Positions 1 to 10,500 of a DNA stretch of 64,000 nucleotides are shown here, piece after piece (position 1 is the stretch's first letter; each line of letters begins with the position of its first letter). The notes below the pieces were generated by a model, which was not told where the DNA came from, ran no database searches, and saw only the letters and a list, made by a program, of their open reading frames with translations. This DNA comes from Acrasis kona (lineage: Eukaryota > Heterolobosea > Eutetramitea > Acrasida > Acrasidae), in assembly GCA_026419775.2 (NCBI GenBank), contig JAOPGA020000708.1, positions 24,664 to 88,663 on the forward strand. Direction: 5' to 3'. A program made the position numbers and the translations under genes.

Positions 1-1672
1 CATTCATTTTTGACGCACAAAGGCTGTGTTTGTTGACCGATGGAATTATGGCGGTTGCAATCACGCTCTTGGTGTTGGATTTGGCTGTTCCCGATTCCAC
101 AGACCCTGCAGTAGACCCCACATTTGTTTATAATTATTTGGTAAGGCCATCATCGCGTGTCAAACAAAAAATACTCACAAACAGATGAACACATTATATG
201 CGGAAGTACTTTTATATCTCGGAGTGGTTCTAATTCTTGCTTTTTACTGGATAGAACATGCGCACATTTTTTCAATCATCATTGAAGCCAATTCGTTCAT
301 TGTGGTCATGAATTCGCTGTTTCTGGTGAGCGTGGCGTTTTTACCCTATTGTTTTAAAATTGTATCGTATTGGCCGACGCAGTATTATTCTAGTCTAATC
401 ATCTTTGTTGTTCTTTGTGTTATGGATATGAGTCTTCTCTTCATGTGGCTCTATGCCACGCGTAATCGTCGCTTCTGTCTTAACGAAGAACAATTGCCCA
501 AGGATGTCATCAACGTCATCACTCTCAACCTTGTGATACTCTTGGTCACTCATTTATTGGGAATGATACTCGCCACCATTACATGGTTGTTTACAATCAT
601 TCTTTTGGCACTGATCCCTCTGTTGATTCTATTTAGTGCGGTCGGTGTAGATTTTGTTTTGATGTTGTACTTGAGCGGAAAGAGGATCATGAAGAGAAGG
701 AGAGCACCTCCGACCGTAGTGATTGACCCGGATAATAACGTAGAATTACAGCCTGCACAGGGCGTGTACGCTAGACATGATGCTCAGGTGCCGGCGCTGA
801 CGGGTGGTGAAAAGATTCGTTTGTTCTTTTCTGGCAAGCACTTTAGACATTGCATCCTCGAGCGATTGGCCTTTTTCAGCGATGCAATGTTTGCCATCAT
901 CATCACCGTGTTGGTGTTGGAGATGAGGCCACCCATTCCCTCTAGTTATCTTCACTATGTGTCGCTGACTGAAGAATCTAGTTCGAAATTTGCTCTGGAG
1001 GGTTTTGTTGACATTAGTCCTCATAATACCACGGCATCGTGGAATCCATTCTTTTTGAACGACCGATTGGGTCATGGCATGGGTATATATTGGAGTCAAT
1101 ACGTCAGCTACGTCATTACTGCAATTGTGACAATCACGCTATGGAAGCATCACGTGAGTGCTTTGCAGGGCCTAAAGAAGGCAAATCGATTCTTTTGTAT
1201 GTGGAATATTTTCTTTTTGGGCGTGCTTGCATTGATTCCATTTACTACCTACGTGATTAGTAGATATTACATGCTGAGTGGAACTGCTGTTCCCTACAGT
1301 CTGATTTTGTGCATCAGTACCATCTTGTTGCTTACTGTGTTCTTCATGGCACATTATACTTCCTTGAGCAGAAAAGTTGAACCCGAGCAGCGACACTGGA
1401 AAATGTTCGAGGCTTATCGGTTAGTGGTCATCATGTTGATCAGTGCAATTTCATTTGGTATTTCTTGGGTCAATACTTATGCATCTGTTGCCATTGCCAT
1501 CGTGATTCCTCTTCTAGATGTTCTTGCCACTTTCCCTCCAATTGATATCTTGATGTGGTCATGGAAGCTGTGTAATATGATAGGGAGAAGGAAGCAACCA
1601 TCAGTGCCACATGATACACCCACACCAAGCATGCCTACTATGGTCGACCTTAATGAGCAACGAAATACATAA
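1..1672 (+). CDS. TMEM175-like (DUF1211) potassium channel, 5'-partial
   Basis: Exons <1..140 and 185..1672, joined in phase 0 across a 44-nt GT-AG intron. The family carries two DUF1211 repeats, each opening with an R-x-x-x-F-S-D-type helix that lines the pore of the endolysosomal K+ channel TMEM175. Repeat 1 starts in the first exon (RLCLLTDGIM...ITLLVLDL), and repeat 2 lies near 845-940 (RLAFFSDAMF...ITVLVLEM). About ten further hydrophobic segments follow, then a hydrophilic tail. The repeat-1 motif reads LTD instead of FSD, so the filter helix is non-canonical there. The start lies upstream of the window. Family membership is seen in the motifs; endolysosomal location and K+ selectivity are inferred from the family. 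Confidence 0.8.
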
Positions 1673-1790
1673 ATTTTTATTTAACAAACGAATGTTTTTT
1701 ATTGTTATTTGATTATAACGTAGAAAACCGTCGATGTCTGATTGACAAATTCTACAACTTTACAATCATAAAATCTGTAAAATAGTTTCA

Positions 1791-2768
1791 ATGGCTTTCA
1801 GGGCTGGTGTTGTAGTGCTTTTCGCATTGGTGTGTATACTAACCTTTGCGACCAGCGCGAACAACAACAGACCAATCATTGGTGTTTTAACGCAACCGAC
1901 ATCTGTGAAGTATCATCCAAACAATATTGAACAGCAATACATTACTGCCTCCTACATAAAGTTTGTGGAGATGTCGGGCGCTAGGGCCGTGCATATTCCG
2001 TTTGATGCTCCAAAGGAGGAACTAAAGAGACTTTTTAATGGAGTAAATGGTTTATTGTACACTGGTGGAATGTTGGATATGAAGAATGGAACTCAATACT
2101 TTGACAATGGACTTTATTTATATAGCTTGGCACTTGAGGCAAATGCCAAAGGAGATTACTTTCCAATCTGGGGAACATGTCAAGGATTCCAATTATTCCA
2201 TGTTTTTGCCGCGGAGCTGCTTGATGAAAACATCATGATGGAGCATTTTGATAGTTGGGACATTTCATATCCTCTAGTCTTCGATGTAGCCAACACTAAA
2301 CGCAGTAGAATGTTTGGACCAGACTCGGGAGTCACTGATGCGATTCTACATGATTTTGCCACCAGGCCATTGACCATGAATTTCCACCACTTGGGCGTTT
2401 CTAGAGAGACTTATAAAAAATACCCCGCCGCTGATGCATTTTTCAGAATTTTATCAACCAACAAAGACAGACAAGGAAAAGAATTTATTTCTATTGTGGA
2501 AGCTAAGAATTACCCCATATACGGAGTTCAATTCCATCCTGAATGGCCTCTGTTTGAATGGGATTCCTCTTCAGACGTAAACCACTCACAAGAATCAATC
2601 AGAGCAAATTCGTATTTTTCGTCATTCTTTGTCAACGAATGCAGGAAGAACAATCACAAATTTAGAACCATCAAGGAGGAGAGGGAAGCGTTGATCTATA
2701 ACTACAGCCCCGTGTCTACCGAATTAACTGCTGGTGACGTACAAACATATTATTGGGATCTTTTGTAA
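1791..2768 (+). CDS. GGH: gamma-glutamyl hydrolase (folate hydrolase, peptidase C26)
   Basis: A 325-residue single-exon protein with a signal peptide (about residues 1-23), so probably lysosomal or secreted. Class I glutamine-amidotransferase fold: nucleophile Cys130 in WGTCQGFQ, with His249 and Glu251 in GVQFHPEW. The family removes gamma-linked glutamates from folyl-polyglutamates and so controls folate retention. Length is close to the animal and plant enzymes (about 310-340). The ATG is the first in frame and directly precedes the hydrophobic leader. An AATAAA-type signal overlaps the stop region (taaataaaatc). No anomaly seen. Confidence 0.93.
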   Translation: MAFRAGVVVLFALVCILTFATSANNNRPIIGVLTQPTSVKYHPNNIEQQYITASYIKFVEMSGARAVHIPFDAPKEELKRLFNGVNGLLYTGGMLDMKNGTQYFDNGLYLYSLALEANAKGDYFPIWGTCQGFQLFHVFAAELLDENIMMEHFDSWDISYPLVFDVANTKRSRMFGPDSGVTDAILHDFATRPLTMNFHHLGVSRETYKKYPAADAFFRILSTNKDRQGKEFISIVEAKNYPIYGVQFHPEWPLFEWDSSSDVNHSQESIRANSYFSSFFVNECRKNNHKFRTIKEEREALIYNYSPVSTELTAGDVQTYYWDLL

Positions 2769-2986
2769 ATAAAATCTTCGTTGTTGGTTACTGTATGTTA
2801 GTTTTACACTGCATCAATCGAGGGCAATAAGTTTTCAATTCAAAATTAGTAGCGACGAATAGTATGTTTCTATCTCCAAGACCGAAAGTTTTTGTATTAA
2901 TAATTGAGGAAGACTTGATGCTTTACTAATCTATGGTCGATGTAGGCGTAGGTTAACCGATTGTAAAAAGACAACCTTGATGTGTG

Positions 2987-4270
2987 ATGCGAACAAGGGA
3001 TGAGAAAACCTCTAGAAGGATGGATGTTTTAAAGAGGCACGTGTTCCCACGTTTGAACAACATTGCTGCGATTTCATCTTCTGAAGAAAAGAAAGTACAG
3101 AAACCAAAGGAAAAGAAAAGGAAAAGTGGAACGTCCGATACATCTTCTAATCCTAACATCATAACCAAATGGATAGAGAGTTTTAGGGGTAGTGGACAAC
3201 TTTCCGCGGATTCTCTTCAGGCCTTTAACAACATTCTATTCTTGGTAAATTCCATACCTCCCTCAATGAATAGTTTATCCATTTTTCAAATCATGCTAAG
3301 AAGTGCCCCTAAAGATTCTGATCTTTTGCCTTTTCTTGCACAAGTAAAAATACCTAAAAGTGCTCTTGGAGGAACAGATTACAAAACATTCATAACAACA
3401 CTTTCGCGCGTGCAACATTACTTACCTCCTTGGTATTATAGTTCGTTGGTATTGGGAAAAGCTTTAGATAATTTTGACGACATTTTATTGTACAGTGCAC
3501 AAAGATTTGCACGCGAAATAAAAGTTAGAAAGGCCATATCTGGCGCACTAATTTATCCTGCAATCATGACCACTTTGGGTCTTGGTGGAATTGCTCTTCT
3601 TCTCACTCGCATTCTACCATCTAACATTGCCATTTTCGAAAGTATGGGATTGACAGTACCCGGCTTCCTAACAACTGCCAACTATCTTGTGAGGTCTGTT
3701 CAATATCATTGGTTGGCTTTGATTTACTTGATACCGAGCTCCATTCTAACTCAAAGTCAATATTACCTCCCATTTAGATCCTTTTTAAAGTACAATTATA
3801 TAAAAATGCACACGCCAATAGGTAACTTATCATTCTTGCAAGATAAATCCACGCTTCTTCATACTTTATCATTGTTGGACAAGGAACAAATTACCTCAAA
3901 GTTATTGTTGGTAAGCAGTAACCTGAGTGGCAATGTTGTTTTGCAACACATGGTTGAATCCATGGCGTCATTGGCTAAATACGGTGCGACTGCAGATGAG
4001 GTGTTGGCCTACATGTTAAAGCAGAAACACGTCTTCTCTCCTTATGAAATTGCGTACCTACAAGCATGTTTTTTGAGCGGCAAGCATTCCATTATTCAGG
4101 ACGGCCTCAAATATGTATCCCAAATGGTGTTGAAGGAGTACATGTCGCAACTTCAAACCCTTCTTCAAGTACTGAGCCCCGCCACGATTGCCATCGTTGG
4201 TGTGTTGATTATAATCGTTGCACTGCTAGGTATCTACCCACTCATAGAACTCACATCAAGAATATCATAA
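2987..4270 (+). CDS. gspF: GspF-type type II secretion inner-membrane protein, probably mitochondrial
   Basis: About 427 residues, single exon. The C-terminal two thirds has the T2SS-F/PilC layout: a soluble helical domain (about 75-180), a basic stretch then ALIYP and a membrane helix (about 185-210), a second hydrophobic stretch (about 235-255), a second helical domain, and a final helix ending in P-L-I-E-L. ATG codons at 2987 and 3020 are both plausible starts; the second gives a leader with Lys and Arg but no acids (MDVLKRHVFPRLNN), typical of a mitochondrial presequence. A Lys/Ser-rich linker follows. Bacterial GspF is the platform that couples the GspE ATPase to pseudopilus assembly. 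Some protists keep nuclear gspF for a mitochondrial T2SS, and the surrounding intron-bearing eukaryotic genes exclude simple bacterial contamination. A 7-codon upstream ORF starts at 2980. Family call is strong; the mitochondrial role is inferred. Confidence 0.8.
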   Translation: MRTRDEKTSRRMDVLKRHVFPRLNNIAAISSSEEKKVQKPKEKKRKSGTSDTSSNPNIITKWIESFRGSGQLSADSLQAFNNILFLVNSIPPSMNSLSIFQIMLRSAPKDSDLLPFLAQVKIPKSALGGTDYKTFITTLSRVQHYLPPWYYSSLVLGKALDNFDDILLYSAQRFAREIKVRKAISGALIYPAIMTTLGLGGIALLLTRILPSNIAIFESMGLTVPGFLTTANYLVRSVQYHWLALIYLIPSSILTQSQYYLPFRSFLKYNYIKMHTPIGNLSFLQDKSTLLHTLSLLDKEQITSKLLLVSSNLSGNVVLQHMVESMASLAKYGATADEVLAYMLKQKHVFSPYEIAYLQACFLSGKHSIIQDGLKYVSQMVLKEYMSQLQTLLQVLSPATIAIVGVLIIIVALLGIYPLIELTSRIS

Positions 4271-4273
4271 ACT

Positions 4274-5431
4274 TTACAATTTTATTCTTTCATACTTGTT
4301 TCTACATAGACCACAACCTAGTGCATGTTCATTTCCATTTGGAGGATGGTCGCCGCCAATGGGGCACTTTCCTTTACCTAAGCAGGGTTGTATTGCTCTC
4401 GCACCCGAGTGACACTTGTCGCAGAAATGTGTGGTTCCAAAGCAAAACCATACGGCGACCGAACAACAGAAACGACACTTGAACTCAACATACTCCGACC
4501 CATGAGTGGGGCAAACTCCATTTTTAAGTTGTAACTTTTTACTTACGCACGAACCACACATCAGCTCCTTCTCGTCAAACTTTACATTTTGTTGCCCTTC
4601 GTTTGCCTCGCATTGTTTGGCGCCTCCATAATAGGGCTTACCACATTCGTAGCACTTGTAAAACGAAAGATGATGCATCGCGTATGCAAACTTGTCGTGA
4701 TAAAACTTTGAATTCTTGTCCTTGAATTCGTCTTCCTCCTCTATCCAATCGAATCCAATTCTACACAGCTCCTGCATGTCTTTCTTCAGTTTGATTCCTA
4801 TGTACATCGATTCCGTTAGTTCGTCGTGTTGCATTTGTTTTTGGCACAGCGGGCAGTTGAGGTAGTTTAGGGTGACCCTTGCTTGCTCGTATCCCTGTGC
4901 AATCCATTTGTCCACGCAATAATAGTGGAAAATGTGACCGCAACTTTTTAGTTTTAAGCAGGGTCCTGCTTGCAGCTCGTCGTAGCAAATACTACAGGGA
5001 TCCTCTCCCGTTTGTTGCTGACCTTCCTTTGCACAATCAGGATGAAGGCACTCCAGACATGTGAGTTCGTTATTAATGCCGCAACATTGATGTGAACAGC
5101 TGTGTATTTTGGTGCACGATTTTTTAAAAGTGCTTATGCACGCTTCTTTATCACACACTTCATCGGGGATCTTGCGCCGGCGTTTTTTGGCGACAAATTT
5201 ATCCCCACAATATCTACAAATGGTGGAACTTTCCTCTGTATTGGATTTTTTCTTTTGCTTTTTCTTTTTTTTTGTGGTTTTCTGCTTCTTCTTTGCTGGC
5301 TCTACAACAACATCATCAGGATCGTCAGACAGGATAATATATGCATTCGACTCTGTATTTCTGACTGCTGGCCTTACTGGATCATTTATAATAACCTCAT
5401 CGTCTGATTCAATCAAGATGACCTCGCTCAT
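4274..5431 (-). CDS. free-standing RING-Cys-relay E3 ligase (PHR/MYCBP2 C-terminus-like)
   Basis: A 385-residue single-exon protein. Residues 47-62 are a Lys-rich nuclear-localisation-like run. A Cys/His-rich zinc region (about 72-134) precedes a RING (C146-x2-C149 ... C164GH ... H169 ... C172 ... C193PLC196). Helices follow, then a Cys-dense tandem-cysteine domain (about 255-377) with CYECGKPYYGG, KCRFCCSVAVWFCFGTTHFC and the closing HALGCGLCRN. This order and these motifs match the C-terminal ligase module of PHR proteins (MYCBP2/Highwire/RPM-1), which passes ubiquitin between two cysteines and esterifies Thr or Ser. By spacing, C274 and C330 are the likely relay and catalytic residues. PHR proteins are normally about 4,000 residues or more; here the module stands alone. 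It ends 3 bp from the gspF stop (convergent). Confidence 0.8.
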   Translation of the reverse strand: MSEVILIESDDEVIINDPVRPAVRNTESNAYIILSDDPDDVVVEPAKKKQKTTKKKKKQKKKSNTEESSTICRYCGDKFVAKKRRRKIPDEVCDKEACISTFKKSCTKIHSCSHQCCGINNELTCLECLHPDCAKEGQQQTGEDPCSICYDELQAGPCLKLKSCGHIFHYYCVDKWIAQGYEQARVTLNYLNCPLCQKQMQHDELTESMYIGIKLKKDMQELCRIGFDWIEEEDEFKDKNSKFYHDKFAYAMHHLSFYKCYECGKPYYGGAKQCEANEGQQNVKFDEKELMCGSCVSKKLQLKNGVCPTHGSEYVEFKCRFCCSVAVWFCFGTTHFCDKCHSGARAIQPCLGKGKCPIGGDHPPNGNEHALGCGLCRNKYERIKL

Positions 5432-5477
5432 GTGATTTAATTGTTTTGTTTGAATTTTCTTACAAAATTTAGGTCAA

Positions 5478-7589
5478 ATGTCAAAACGGAGGGGTGTGAT
5501 AAGTGCACTTGAGAGAAGGAAAAGACATTTAAAAGATCGAAGCGTGGTGCTGTCGGTCTTCGTTATTATTAGCTTTTCTATGCTAGCAACAATACTTTTC
5601 GTCAAATTTACATTAGGAGCACAAAGGTCTTATAACACACGAAATAATTGCGTAGACAGTGTTTTTATTGCAAATAAATACGATGAAACCTCGTTGATAT
5701 TAATTTCCAAAGAACATGATATTAATATTGTTAGAGAGGGCATCCTTCAAAGGAGGAGGCACATTGGTGATTTCAAGGAGATTTTATACACACTCCTATC
5801 GAAACATGATCATCATAATCTGACATTTCTCCCTCGTGTTTTGATCTTGCCGAGTGAAACTTTTTTAGCCCAATCAATACGCATATCACTGCTAGGAGCA
5901 ACAGAGAGTAACAGGATGATAATATGCACCGATTTAAATAGAAAGTGCCCTGACTTCTCCAAGAGATTTTTACTCACAATCGGTGCGTTCAAAGCATCAT
6001 TGCTTCTTTCTGAGTATATTTCATCCTCCACAAATCTTAATTTCAGAAGATGGTTGGTCAAGCACATTTACAATTTGTCGCGTCAAGTTAAAATAAATGT
6101 CGACGAAAGTAGCTCTCATCATGTGAAGCTCGCTATAGATTCCAGTGGTGTGAAATTTAATGTTCATTCATATTATAATAATGGCGTGTTGACGATTGGG
6201 GAAAGTACAAAAAATCCGACACACACCATCTCTGACGTTTCTACATCCAATTTGTTTTGTGTTTGTTATTTGTTTTGTTTGTTCCAATATGAATCCTATA
6301 CAGCAATAATGGATCAATTCTCTTCCAAACCATTGTTTGAATCAAACCTCCTTCAGCATGCGCAAGGCGAGAGCACTACCGTAGTACTTCAGGTTTCGGA
6401 TTTTCATATATCTGGAGGACTTGAACAAGTAGTATATGATGTTGCAGTGGTGTTGCGAAGTCAATCCTTCGATGTAATATTATTCAATTGCGGTAAATCA
6501 GGTCAACCTTTTCAAAAGTTTGCTGATGACCGATTCAAGACAGTGAGTTTGGACTGCAACAATGAACAAGAGTATAAGCGGCAGTTAAGCATTCATGATG
6601 CAAAATTAGTCAACGGTCACTATTCTGTTCAGGGTGCCAAATGGTGTCATGATGTTAATGTTTTATTCATACAAACAATACATAATATGTACCTGTGGTT
6701 GTTCGAACCTAATTTTTCTCTTCTCTTAAAGCAGCACAGAGACGCTGACGAATACACCTCTGCTTACATTTGTGTAAGTCAGACCGTTCTGAACTACGCT
6801 GCTTACAAGATGAATCTTGATAAACAGAAGATGATCGTAATTAGAAACGGTGTTGATGAATCAAGAATGGATAAAAGTTGTGACGCTACTTCACTTCGAA
6901 GATCCCTTGGCTATGATGAAAATGACTTTTTGATATTGCAATCGGGTACTATAGCGCCTCTGAAGGGCCAGGAGTATGTTGCTGATGCTGTGATGAAGGC
7001 AAGAAAAGAACTTGATGATAAATCCATTAAATTAGTTTTAGCTGGAACTATTCAAGACAGAGTATATGCAAGGAACATTGCGAAGCGAGATATTGGTGGC
7101 ACAACAATAAATTTTGTTGGCCTTCGTAAAGACATGAACTGTTTGTTGCAAGCAATTGACTTGTATTGTCATCCATCTCTTCTTGAGGGTTGGTCTCTCG
7201 CAGTTGCAGAAGCTGCGTACATGAATAAACACATATTAACTACAAACACGGGTGGATCCGTACAACTACTACAAGGTGATGACCCTTCCAAATCCTGCTT
7301 GAATGGTAAAATCATCTCAATCATAGAACCTCCCTATCATGACATCAACAACGTCAACATCAATACCTTGACGACCACAAAATACCGCCACTTTTCTGAA
7401 CAAGTAAAGCGCAACATTGTCGACATTTACCTAAAATCAAAAACAAACACGTGCCCAACCAACCATCTACAAGATTTCAAATCGCGCATGAAGAGTTCAC
7501 ATATATACAAGGCTTACAGCTTGTTGTTCAAATGGACGCTAACAGGCGGTAGCATAAGTAGTGCAAGAAGGTTAATAAAAACAATGTAA
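5478..7589 (+). CDS. membrane-anchored GT4-family glycosyltransferase
   Basis: 703 residues, single exon. A basic N-terminus and one transmembrane helix (about residues 27-48) suggest a type II membrane protein of the ER or Golgi. Residues about 70-270 are unrecognised. The C-terminal half is a GT-B fold: N-terminal Rossmann part with the acceptor-side GGLEQVV loop, NGVDE hinge, ILQSGTIAPLKGQEYV and the family nucleotide-sugar signature E-x7-E in HPSLLEGWSLAVAEAA (about 570-585). GT4 enzymes are retaining transferases using UDP- or GDP-sugars; donor and acceptor cannot be read from sequence. It starts only about 46 bp from the divergent E3 ligase gene, so the two probably share a promoter. 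Confidence 0.8.
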   Translation: MSKRRGVISALERRKRHLKDRSVVLSVFVIISFSMLATILFVKFTLGAQRSYNTRNNCVDSVFIANKYDETSLILISKEHDINIVREGILQRRRHIGDFKEILYTLLSKHDHHNLTFLPRVLILPSETFLAQSIRISLLGATESNRMIICTDLNRKCPDFSKRFLLTIGAFKASLLLSEYISSSTNLNFRRWLVKHIYNLSRQVKINVDESSSHHVKLAIDSSGVKFNVHSYYNNGVLTIGESTKNPTHTISDVSTSNLFCVCYLFCLFQYESYTAIMDQFSSKPLFESNLLQHAQGESTTVVLQVSDFHISGGLEQVVYDVAVVLRSQSFDVILFNCGKSGQPFQKFADDRFKTVSLDCNNEQEYKRQLSIHDAKLVNGHYSVQGAKWCHDVNVLFIQTIHNMYLWLFEPNFSLLLKQHRDADEYTSAYICVSQTVLNYAAYKMNLDKQKMIVIRNGVDESRMDKSCDATSLRRSLGYDENDFLILQSGTIAPLKGQEYVADAVMKARKELDDKSIKLVLAGTIQDRVYARNIAKRDIGGTTINFVGLRKDMNCLLQAIDLYCHPSLLEGWSLAVAEAAYMNKHILTTNTGGSVQLLQGDDPSKSCLNGKIISIIEPPYHDINNVNINTLTTTKYRHFSEQVKRNIVDIYLKSKTNTCPTNHLQDFKSRMKSSHIYKAYSLLFKWTLTGGSISSARRLIKTM

Positions 7590-7597
7590 CAAAAATC

Positions 7598-10500
7598 TTA
7601 TTTTTTATTTAGTACAGGCAGACGTGTGACCTGCAGCGATGTAACATGAGGTTTCAATCTTGATTGTCCTCCGCTACTACTGCTACTGCTCGAACTAACA
7701 GATCGCAACTCCACATCATCAGAGCTATAAGCTTGTGACTTTACGTTACTCTTCTGAAACAACCTATCCTTGTTATCAACAACAGGAGATGTAACCTGAT
7801 GATGATGATGATTTGGCTTTGATTCTACGTTCAACTTTCTTGTTAGCTTTCTAAAATCTTGTAACTTCTCCTGTGCGCTCTTCTTTTTTTGTTTTAATTT
7901 TTGTTGATGTGCCTGAACTCTCAACATATCGATGGCACCTTGTTCGGTAGTATTCCACTCCCTCATCAACATTTCAATCTTTTCTTTGCTATGCTCTCTC
8001 TTTTTCCTTCTCGTCGTGTTCGTCGATGATGATTTGACCGACGATGCGTTGCTGTGGATGGACGTGATGGACGATCGCACCGCTTGCTCTTCTTCTTCCT
8101 CTTCGGACGTATCGCTCTCCGGAGATGATCGTTGGTCGATGGTGGGCGATGAGGAGTGGCTGTTTCTAATGTCTGGGAGAGGCGGTCTGTTGTTTGCTTT
8201 GGAGGGTTGCAACATGTTTGGTCTGTACACTTGGTCTATGATTTCGCTTCTCTTTTTGATTTGGACGTTATCGAATTCGAGAGCACTGTTGATTTGAAAG
8301 TTGTCGAGGAAACCAACATCGAACTCTTCGAATTCCTCATCTTGAGAATCCAATCTCATGATGTGGTAGGATTTGCGTATGCGAGCGCCTCTGTAGGCTG
8401 CTTGAATGAAGGTGGCTGCCATCCATCTGTGCGCAATGTACTCTTCGATCATGGCCTCTGTTTTTAAACGAGATATAAAGTACCTCCATGAAGTTTGTAT
8501 GGTGATGGCCGCGCTAATCTTGCGCAATTGTTTCCTTTGAATGTATAATCTGGTGTGTTTTTGTAGGGTGCGTATTGCTTTGGACCTACAAAGTGCATCG
8601 TTGGAGATGAATACTGCCTGACGGCAAGTATTTGATTTGAACTCTACGTGTTGTTTGTATTGTGATGAGCACAGCGTGGATCGATTGTTGATTTGACTTG
8701 CTCTTGCATTTAACTTTCCATGTTCGGGGTATTGTGGAATGTTGTGAAAGGATTTGTTAAGGTCCGTTACTATGGTTTTGGGCGCTTCGTTGATTTGTCT
8801 TTTGCACAAGTAATAGTATTGAGATTCCAAATCAACACTCGATACATTCATCCTGCCCGTCTTTATGATTCTCCTCTCGTTGATGACGCTTGTTTTCCAA
8901 TTCTTGAACTTGCGGTTCGAATCTATACATCTTTTTACATTCTCCAACACCCTGCCGATAACCCTGGGAGAGTGCTTCATGAACCTTTCTTCTACATTGG
9001 AACGCTCCTGACTAGTAATGTCCTGGTCGTTGAGTTTGCGCAAGTTTGGTAATAAACAAATCAAAACGAGTTTACAATCGTTCTTTTGAAGAACCGGATT
9101 GTCGGTCAATGTGAGAACGTCCAATGCACGACACGGCTGTAGGCCCATAAGGTCGATGAGCTCTTGGATATTATTGGTGGACAAGAACAAGGATTTTAAA
9201 TTGATGCAAGAATACAAACGAGATATACTATTCAGATGATTGCAAGAAAGATTCATAATCCCCAACAAGGGTGCAAAAAGGTCACCAATTTCTCCAATCT
9301 TGTTATTATCCAGATACAAGCTTCTCAATAAAACGCCAGATAACTTTGGAAATTCTCTTATTCTGTTTCTGTACAATACCAGGTCATTCAAATAAAAATT
9401 ATAAAGTAATTCATCTCCAATGGTGGAAATGTTATTGATTCCCAAATTCAAAGTGAACAAGGATTCAAAATGTTGAATACCCCTGATGTCATTAAGTTTA
9501 TTTGATTCAAAGTTAAGTTTGACTATGCTAGTGTTTAGTTTTGGTAATTGTGGAATTTGTTCTAAACAATTACTACTCAGATCCAACAGTCTAAGATTTT
9601 TACAATTTAAAACTGGTTCAATCGATTGAATATTATTCTTGCTAGCGTCTAGTTCTATCAGTTTCTCGAAACGAATTCCATAAAGTGATTTAAATTCGTT
9701 CAATCGGATGCATAAGAATTTGATTTTGGTCAACTCTGAAAATGATAAAATATTGTTTAGATAGTTATCCATCAACACCAAACAAGACAAGTTTGGTAGA
9801 GTTGTAAATGCACCTGACTCAATAGATGTAATTTGATCGGTAATGACCGATAAACAGGAGACCTTGCTCAATTCGAAATCATCCATCCCCATGAAGAAAT
9901 CTTCAATAAAAGTTTGATCGATGGGCTTTGACTCTCTAATGTGATCGAACCCAATCGCTTGGTTAGGGCTATTGTATGGATCGATGCCACGAGATGATGT
10001 TTTATTAATCTTCACATGAAGCTTGGATTGATTCGATTGCCACTCTTGTAACAACGTCATTAATTTCAATTGCTTCTTCTTTTTCGGAGTGATTTTCAAC
10101 TCTACTTTTGAATTCACATTGAAAATAATTTCGATTGATTTTTTGGTAAATCGTTTCTCTTCGAATCTCTTGAGCTGCCTACAAAACATTTCATGTTCGT
10201 ACTTCTTTCGGTCGATTTCATCTTGTATGCGCTGCTCTTCTAATCTTTTTTCTTCTTGTTGTTGTTTTTTGATTTGCTCCTGAATCTTTCTTTGTGCATC
10301 TATTCTACGATTTAATTCTTCTTGCTGGGCTATTTCTTGTTGAATGCGTAGGGCTTCTTGTTGCGCAGCTATCGCTTCTTTTTCTAACCTCTCTCTCTCT
10401 CTTCTCTCTTTTGCTTGCTGCTCCAAGATTCTCTTATTACGTTCCAATTGCTCCCGCTTCTCATCCTCCTTCTTTCTCAGCTCATCCAAGTGCTTTTGTT

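Noticed and set aside
2980-3003. Start of gspF at the first ATG (2980)
   Set aside because: That ATG opens only a 7-codon upstream ORF in a different frame.
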